The notes beneath the pieces are model-generated. The model ran no database searches and was not told the origin of the DNA. It saw only the letters and a list, made by a program, of their open reading frames with translations. Shown here piece after piece: positions 58,551-64,000 of a DNA stretch of 64,000 bases; position 1 is the first letter of the stretch, and every line of letters begins with the position of its first letter. Location: assembly GCF_019264485.1 (NCBI RefSeq), contig NZ_JAHVAA010000007.1:151732-215731 (forward strand), read 5' to 3'. This DNA is from Sediminibacterium sp. (GTDB lineage Bacteria; Bacteroidota; Bacteroidia; Chitinophagales; Chitinophagaceae). Both the position numbers and the translations under genes were made by a program.

Positions 58551-61500
58551 ATGCGCATGAGAAAATTATTGGCACTAGTTGCCAGTGTTGTGCTATTGAT
58601 GGTACAGCTACAGGCACAGACCGGCCGGACCTTCACGGGTAAGGTCACGGATTCCAAGGGTGCACCGCTTGCAGGTGTTACCGTTTCAGCGGGCTCTGAG
58701 AGGAGAACCGTAACAGACAATGCGGGAAATTTTACCATTCAGGTGGCCGCTAATGTCAGATCACTTCGTTTCAGCTATGTTGGCTACAATATTCTGGACG
58801 CCAGCATTTCCGACAAAAATTCCATTACCGTTAGCATGACTGAAGAAGACAAATCATTGTCTGAAGTAGTGGTGGTAGGTTATGGTACGCAGAAGAAAAA
58901 AGAGATCACCGGTAGTATTGTAAGTGTTAAAGGCGATGCATTGGCCAATAAACCCAACCAGAGTTTTGATCAGGGATTGGGTGGTCGTGCGGCAGGTGTT
59001 CAGATAACCATTCCAAGTGGTGTACTGAATTCACCACCCGTTATCCGTATCCGCGGTACAAACTCTATCTCTCTGTCATCGTATCCACTGATTGTATTGG
59101 ATGGTGTTCCAATGTTTACCGGAGACTTCAGTGCTACCAGCTCTGCAGGTAATATTCTGGCGAGCATTAACCCTAACGATATTGAAAGTGTAGACGTAGC
59201 CAAAGATGCGGCTGCAACTGCTATCTATGGTAGCCGTGCTGCTAATGGGGTATTGTTTATTACTACTAAAAAAGGTAAAGCAGGCCGTTCAAAAGTAACC
59301 TTAGACAGCTGGGTAGGTTTTAGCCAGGTGCAGCGTTTACCTGAACTGATGGATGCTTTCCAGTATACCGATTACAAGAACTCTGCACTGGTAAATGCAG
59401 GTACATTCAATGCCACTACCAATGCTTTTGCATTAACCAATGGTCCTGATGGTCAGCCGATTAATACTCGCTGGACAGATTATGTTTATCGTACAGGCGT
59501 TCAGCATAGCAATACCATCAGTATATCCGGAGCCAATGAGGCAACCAGCTATTATTTCTCTGCAGGTTATACTGAGCAACAGGGTATTATCAGGAGGAAT
59601 GATTACAAGCGTTTGTCACTTACCATGAATGTAGATCATAAAGTAGGTAAGGCAGTTAATATTGGAGGTAAAATTCAGTATTCATCTGAGAAAAACCTGG
59701 CTGCTGTAAGCTCTGGTTCTTTAGGTGATGCTTTTGCTACTGCAGGTCTGGGTCGTGTGGTTCAGGTAACTGCTCCTAACATTTCCCCGTACAACAATGA
59801 TGGCACCTATAATTATAATGGTGCGTTGATTGGAGTAATGGGCAATAAAGTGGGACAGGTTGGTTTTAACAACCCTGTTATTCAGTTAGACCTGAACAGG
59901 AACGATAACTATATTGAACATATCATCAGTAATGTATACGCACAGATCAAACCATTTAGCTGGTTAACTGGTCGTACTACTTATGGTATTGATTATGTTT
60001 TATCGGATAACGATATTTTCTTCCACCCAATTTCGGGTGAAGGTTTTGCTTCAACAGGTTCTGTTACTTCTACTTATAGTAAGAACAAAAGATGGGTATG
60101 GACTACTACCTTACAGTTCGATAAAACTTTTGGTGAAAAACATACTGTAAGTGCTTTAGCAGGGATTGAGCACCAAAAATCTGATGCTGTTGGTTTTGGT
60201 CTGAACCGTATTACCGTTTCTGATCCTGCATTTACCAATATCCAGGGTGGTTGGGCTACACCTAATACTGCTGGTTTAGGTATTGGCGAAAACTACCTGT
60301 ATTCAGAGTTTGGTCGTGTTCAATATAACTACGATCGTAAATACTATCTTACTGGTAACCTGAGAAGAGATGGTGCGTCTCAATTGGGAGCCAATACCAA
60401 ATATGGTACATTCTGGGGAGTGTCTGCAGGATGGGAAGTAATGAATGAAAAATTCTGGTCTGCAGCTAAACTGGATCGCGTATTCAGCAGCTTTAAGCTA
60501 CGTGCCAGTTATGGTAAAGTAGGTAATATCGGAGGTCTGGGTAACTTTGCTTCCTTATCACAATATGGTTCTGGTTTATATGGTGGTGCTGCTACTGTAG
60601 CTTACAGCCAGGCAGGTAACCCTAACCTTACCTGGGAAACCAGTAAGAAAACAGATATCGGTATCAACTTTGGTATCCTGAAAGATAAGATCACTGCTGA
60701 AATCGGTTATTACAATAGTAACAACGATGGTTTGTTATTATTTGTACCACAGCCTCCTTCTGCCGGTTTACCTTCTTCTATTCCTCAGAATATCGGAACC
60801 ATGTATAACAGAGGTTTTGAGTTTCAGGTAAACTGGAATGCAGTAAGTAAAAAAGATTTCAGCTGGAATACTTCATTCAACCTTGCTACCAATGCCAACA
60901 AAGTAACTTCACTGGCACCTGGTATCAATAATATCATAGGTTCAACCGGCGGTCTGGAAAATCCTAGTATTACATTGCCAGGTCATCCGATTTCTATGAT
61001 TTTTGTAACCCGTACAAAAGGAGTTGATCCTGCAACTGGTCGCAGAATCTTTGTAAACTCTCAGGGTCGTGATGTTTACTTCCAGCACGTTGCTCCTGCC
61101 GGACAATCAAGGTTTATGTTTGCTGACGGAACTACAGCAGGTACAGTAAGTAATGCTGACGCCGTTGTGTATAAAAATACCAATCCTAAAGTCTTTGGTG
61201 GTTGGGAAAATACTTTCCGTTTCAAAGGGTTTGAGTTAACTGCATTGTTAACTTATCAGTTCGGTAACTGGATTTATTTCGGAACCCAGGCTGGCTTAAG
61301 AGATCAGCGTTTCTGGAACAATGAAGTAGCTGTATTAAGAAGATGGCAGAAAGCGGGAGATATCACTGATATTCCTAAAGCTGTATTTGGTGATAACGTA
61401 TCAAACGGTTCTTCATTCCCACTTGATATTAACGTGTTTAAAGGCGATTTCGTAAAACTGAGAACGTTGACTTTAGGTTATAACCTGCCTAAGTCATTGC

Positions 61501-61688
61501 TCGAAAAAATTAAAATTACCAGCGCACGTTTCTACATCAATGGAAACAACCTGCTGATCCTTACCAAATATCCTGGTCCGGATCCTGAAGTATCCTCTAA
61601 TGGTAATGGTACTACCAACTTTGGTGTTGACAGAAACACAGTTGCTAACCAGAGAGGTCTTACTGTAGGACTCAGTGTAGGATTTTAA
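58551..61688 (+). CDS. SusC/RagA family TonB-linked outer membrane receptor
   Basis: The 1045-residue product has a signal peptide (RKLLALVASVVLLMVQLQAQ) and a carboxypeptidase-regulatory-like domain (about 25-105, FTGKVTDSKGAPLAGVTVSAGSE). The SusC signature SEVVVVGYGTQKKKEITGS follows, then the plug (IRIRGTNSISLSSYPLIVLDGVPM, NPNDIESVDVAKDAAATAIYGSRAANGV). The 22-strand barrel closes at the C-terminal GLTVGLSVGF. With SusD it takes up oligosaccharides or other large nutrients using TonB energy. No FecR-type extension or sigma/anti-sigma pair is present. The substrate cannot be told: no CAZyme is adjacent in the window. Confidence 0.95.
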   Translation: MRMRKLLALVASVVLLMVQLQAQTGRTFTGKVTDSKGAPLAGVTVSAGSERRTVTDNAGNFTIQVAANVRSLRFSYVGYNILDASISDKNSITVSMTEEDKSLSEVVVVGYGTQKKKEITGSIVSVKGDALANKPNQSFDQGLGGRAAGVQITIPSGVLNSPPVIRIRGTNSISLSSYPLIVLDGVPMFTGDFSATSSAGNILASINPNDIESVDVAKDAAATAIYGSRAANGVLFITTKKGKAGRSKVTLDSWVGFSQVQRLPELMDAFQYTDYKNSALVNAGTFNATTNAFALTNGPDGQPINTRWTDYVYRTGVQHSNTISISGANEATSYYFSAGYTEQQGIIRRNDYKRLSLTMNVDHKVGKAVNIGGKIQYSSEKNLAAVSSGSLGDAFATAGLGRVVQVTAPNISPYNNDGTYNYNGALIGVMGNKVGQVGFNNPVIQLDLNRNDNYIEHIISNVYAQIKPFSWLTGRTTYGIDYVLSDNDIFFHPISGEGFASTGSVTSTYSKNKRWVWTTTLQFDKTFGEKHTVSALAGIEHQKSDAVGFGLNRITVSDPAFTNIQGGWATPNTAGLGIGENYLYSEFGRVQYNYDRKYYLTGNLRRDGASQLGANTKYGTFWGVSAGWEVMNEKFWSAAKLDRVFSSFKLRASYGKVGNIGGLGNFASLSQYGSGLYGGAATVAYSQAGNPNLTWETSKKTDIGINFGILKDKITAEIGYYNSNNDGLLLFVPQPPSAGLPSSIPQNIGTMYNRGFEFQVNWNAVSKKDFSWNTSFNLATNANKVTSLAPGINNIIGSTGGLENPSITLPGHPISMIFVTRTKGVDPATGRRIFVNSQGRDVYFQHVAPAGQSRFMFADGTTAGTVSNADAVVYKNTNPKVFGGWENTFRFKGFELTALLTYQFGNWIYFGTQAGLRDQRFWNNEVAVLRRWQKAGDITDIPKAVFGDNVSNGSSFPLDINVFKGDFVKLRTLTLGYNLPKSLLEKIKITSARFYINGNNLLILTKYPGPDPEVSSNGNGTTNFGVDRNTVANQRGLTVGLSVGF

Positions 61689-61712
61689 TTGTTAAACTAT
61701 TAATGCAGTAAA

Positions 61713-63173
61713 ATGAAAAATAAACTTTTATATGTAATCATGGCTGCAGCGGTGGTTCAATTGACCTCCTGCGCCAAAGATAAATTTATCAACCCGGTAC
61801 CCACGAATGCCATTTCTGATCTGACAGCTTTCGACAGCAAAGACAGAATTGAAGGTCAGGTACGTTCCATCTATGCATCTATCAAAAATGCTGGTATGTA
61901 TGGTGGTCGTTATCAGATATTCAACGATATCCGTGGTGAAGAATTCATGAACGACCGTACCAATGTGGTAACCGGTTTTGATATCTGGAACTATACACCC
62001 AGTAACAGTTCTACCAACAGCGTACTGAACCATTGGTCGCGCGCTTATTATGTAATTAACCTGGCCAACGTGTTTATAGATGGTATGGCGGCAAAAGGCA
62101 CAACAATAGTCGGTGCTAATCTGTCGAATAACTATCTCGGTGAAGCACGTCTGTTAAGGGCATTGAGCTATTATTCACTGTTACAACTGTATGCCCGCCC
62201 ATTCTGGGATGGTAACGGAAGTAAACCAGGTGTTCCTCTTCGTTTAAAAGGAAATACCGGTTCTGGCGATTATGCTTTGGCACGTGCTACCGTTGCTGAA
62301 GTATATACACAGATACTGGCCGACCTCACTTTTGCTGAACAGAACCTGCCATTAACAAATGCCAATGCAACATTGAATACAACACGTGCACACAGAAATA
62401 CAGCTATTGCTTTGAAAACACGTGTGTTATTAAGTATGCGTCGTTATGCAGATGTAATCACTGAAGCCAATAAAATTGTAAGCGCTACTGCTCCGTTTGT
62501 TGCATCTTCCGGTGTGGCTCATGCATTACAGGCCGATTACAGAACCATGTTCACTACTAACTATTTCACAACTGAATCAATCATGTCAATGCCATTTGCT
62601 TCTAATGAAACTCCTGGTGGACAAAATCAGTTGGGTTATTATTATGGACCTTCTGCTTTCAATGGTGGTAATGGAGAATATTCATTGTTAGCAAGCGGTA
62701 TCATTTCAGATGCAGGCTGGTTACCAACCGACAGAAGAAGAAGTTTTGTACAGGTATTCAGTGGTAAAAGCTACCTGACCAAATACAGTGTTGCGTCAAC
62801 ATTTATTGATCCTGCTCCTGTAATGCGTTATTCAGAAGTATTACTGAACCTCGCAGAAGCAAGGGTACGTTCAACCAATACAGTTGATGCACAGGCAATC
62901 GCTCTCTTGAATGCAGTACGTGGCCGTTCTGATGCAACGACTATATTTACTGCCCTCAACTTTGCAAATGCAGACGCTTTAGCAAATGCAATTGTAAATG
63001 AAAGAAGGATTGAATTCCTTGGTGAAGGTTTACGCGGTACAGATATCACCCGCTTAGGCTTACCATTGCCTGCGAAACCAGGTGTTGCAGCTATCGCGGC
63101 TACTGCCCAGCAGTATATATGGCCCATTTCTTCAAGCGAATTGTTATTGAACCCATTGTGTGTAGACAACTAA
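61713..63173 (+). CDS. SusD/RagB family nutrient-binding outer membrane lipoprotein
   Basis: The 486-residue product is a lipoprotein (KNKLLYVIMAAAVVQLTSC, Cys20). SusD features include RSIYASIKNAGMYGGRYQIFNDIRGEEFMN and WSRAYYVINLANVFIDGM near the start. LGEARLLRALSYYSLLQLYARP is the TPR-like helix pair, and NERRIEFLGEGLRGTDITRLG is the conserved C-terminal block. It forms the lid over the SusC barrel and binds ligand at the cell surface. It is 24 bases behind the SusC gene and is cotranscribed with it. A terminator follows. Confidence 0.95.
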   Translation: MKNKLLYVIMAAAVVQLTSCAKDKFINPVPTNAISDLTAFDSKDRIEGQVRSIYASIKNAGMYGGRYQIFNDIRGEEFMNDRTNVVTGFDIWNYTPSNSSTNSVLNHWSRAYYVINLANVFIDGMAAKGTTIVGANLSNNYLGEARLLRALSYYSLLQLYARPFWDGNGSKPGVPLRLKGNTGSGDYALARATVAEVYTQILADLTFAEQNLPLTNANATLNTTRAHRNTAIALKTRVLLSMRRYADVITEANKIVSATAPFVASSGVAHALQADYRTMFTTNYFTTESIMSMPFASNETPGGQNQLGYYYGPSAFNGGNGEYSLLASGIISDAGWLPTDRRRSFVQVFSGKSYLTKYSVASTFIDPAPVMRYSEVLLNLAEARVRSTNTVDAQAIALLNAVRGRSDATTIFTALNFANADALANAIVNERRIEFLGEGLRGTDITRLGLPLPAKPGVAAIAATAQQYIWPISSSELLLNPLCVDN

Positions 63174-63216
63174 TACATAATTGACGAACGATTTATCAGT
63201 CGTCAGAAGATTACAT

Positions 63217-63250
63217 AAAAGCTGGTATGCATTTGCATACCAGCTTTTCT
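63217..63250 (+). terminator. Rho-independent terminator after susD
   Basis: AAAAGCTGGTATGC (63217-63230) pairs with GCATACCAGCTTTT (63235-63248) around ATTT. More T-rich sequence follows (CTTTT). It ends the susC-susD transcript 43 bases after the stop. Confidence 0.92.
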
Positions 63251-63584
63251 TTTACCTAAATGATTGACTTACAGTATGTATAAAGACGGAGAAATTGATA
63301 TGAATACGGAGTAAAACCTATCGTATTTGAATCTGATTGTATTACCAATTGACCGTACAGCCCATTGCTTTTTCTTCAAAAACTAAGTAATGTTAACATA
63401 ATTTTAATCTTAATGTGTTTAACATTAAGTTAATAAACAGCGTATTTTATATGTTCTTTTTTTATCTGCGTTGTTTTTTTTACAAAAAGCGCAGCATTTT
63501 GCCCCCTAAACCTGTCCATTAGTGTGCATTTATGTTTTCTTTAACTAAATTGCGACTCGCATTTTTTATTTAAAAACTGAAATA
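63251..63584. other. Intergenic region upstream of the second susC
   Basis: No gene is seen. It contains a small hairpin CTTAATGT/ACATTAAG (63409-63429, loop GTTTA) next to TGTTAACA, and long T-runs near 63448-63480. These may be operator or promoter elements for the following receptor gene. No clear TAnnTTTG box was found. Confidence 0.4.
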
Positions 63585-64000
63585 ATGAGAAAATTCGTCA
63601 CAGTCTTTCTGTGTGCCTTGCTCAGCATTGCACAGGTTTGGGCTCAAAACCAAACCGTTACAGGTAAAGTAACAGACCAAAAATCAGGCCAGCCGCTTGT
63701 TGGTGTTACTGTATCTTCTGGCAGCACGAATGCATTAACAGATGGAGCCGGTACTTACCGTATCTCTGTTGCCGCAGGTGCCAAAACAATCACTTTTATG
63801 TTCGTGGGTTATGATCGCATCGAGCTTCCTATCAGAGGCGCTGTGGTTAATGCTTCACTAAACCCTGAAACAAAATCACTGGAAGAAGTGGTTGTAACAG
63901 GTTATTCCCGTGAAAGAAAAACACAGTTTGCCGGTGCTGCCACTGTTATCAGTGCAAAAGCAGTTGAAACTGTACCAGTAGGTTCTTTCGATCAGGCTTT
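63585..64000 (+). CDS. SusC/RagA family TonB-linked receptor (N-terminal part, cut by window end)
   Basis: The visible 138 residues have a signal peptide (RKFVTVFLCALLSIAQVWAQ), a carboxypeptidase-regulatory-like domain (TVTGKVTDQKSGQPLVGVTVSSGSTN, AGTYRISVAAGAKTITFMFVGYDRI), the SusC signature SLEEVVVTGYSRERKTQFAGA, and the beginning of the plug (VETVPVGSFDQA). It has its own promoter region after a terminator, so it is a second, separate uptake unit. The domain is clearly distinct from the SusC at 58551. The SusD partner is expected beyond the window. Confidence 0.95.
   Translation, partial: MRKFVTVFLCALLSIAQVWAQNQTVTGKVTDQKSGQPLVGVTVSSGSTNALTDGAGTYRISVAAGAKTITFMFVGYDRIELPIRGAVVNASLNPETKSLEEVVVTGYSRERKTQFAGAATVISAKAVETVPVGSFDQA

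Overview
The window comes from a member of the Bacteroidota, most likely a gliding-type Chitinophagaceae. Supporting signs are the long Bacteroidota form of IspG, SusC/SusD outer-membrane pairs, type IX secretion (T9SS) parts and substrates (PorZ, two PorP/SprF proteins, a PorE-like OmpA protein, type A and type B sorting domains), and promoter -7 boxes of the TAnnTTTG form. The family-level assignment is an inference from gene content. I saw no tRNA, rRNA, CRISPR array, insertion sequence or phage module.

Layout. Bases 1-1480 are a small accessory patch: a gene tail, dinD, and a decayed second dinD piece that repeats a perfect 30-bp palindrome. Bases 1480-11040 are housekeeping: ispG (isoprenoids), nadB (NAD), a lysophospholipid acyltransferase, a metallo-beta-lactamase/rhodanese sulfur enzyme with an ArsR regulator, tsaB coupled to a degenerate 3-hydroxyacyl-CoA dehydrogenase-like gene, ridA and an aldose epimerase. 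Bases 11080-17480 hold the fused B12 mutase icmF, a small secreted protein and porZ. Bases 17580-24600 hold a small HTH-like protein, a membrane protein/histidine kinase/response regulator operon, a lipoprotein, an ABC ATPase/permease pair and a DUF4836 lipoprotein. Bases 24650-32760 hold a glycoside hydrolase family 3/beta-lactamase fusion, a DUF5606 protein, a four-gene operon (DUF1579-like, ankyrin, VOC, DinB), an amidohydrolase and a DsbA-like protein. Bases 32870-36510 hold kdnA, two small unknown genes and rpoN.

The most distinctive part is 36580-55660. Two convergent T9SS sets face each other. The plus-strand set is a type B substrate, a PorP/SprF protein and a PorE-like OmpA protein. 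The minus-strand set is a 3769-residue type B adhesin whose stop codon overlaps the start of its own PorP/SprF gene. By analogy with SprB/SprF, each PorP-like protein probably serves the large substrate encoded next to it. The adhesin is built from about 29 alternating copies of two roughly 88-residue modules, some nearly identical at DNA level. An RND/MMPL exporter and SusC-SusD, with the beginning of a second SusC, close the window.

A second theme is in the gaps. Many intergenic spaces hold long inverted repeats (stems up to 29 bp). Some are shared between distant places (the word GTTCTCTGCGGTGAA near 3530 and 30480; GGATGTCTGAT near 6180 and 32780). Most sit between convergent genes and look like bidirectional terminators, but two lie just upstream of start codons or between divergent genes. 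A separate short element (AGAAATACCTGA / TCAGGTATTTCT) lies upstream of two unrelated genes.

All family assignments are from reading the translated sequences. No database search was run.
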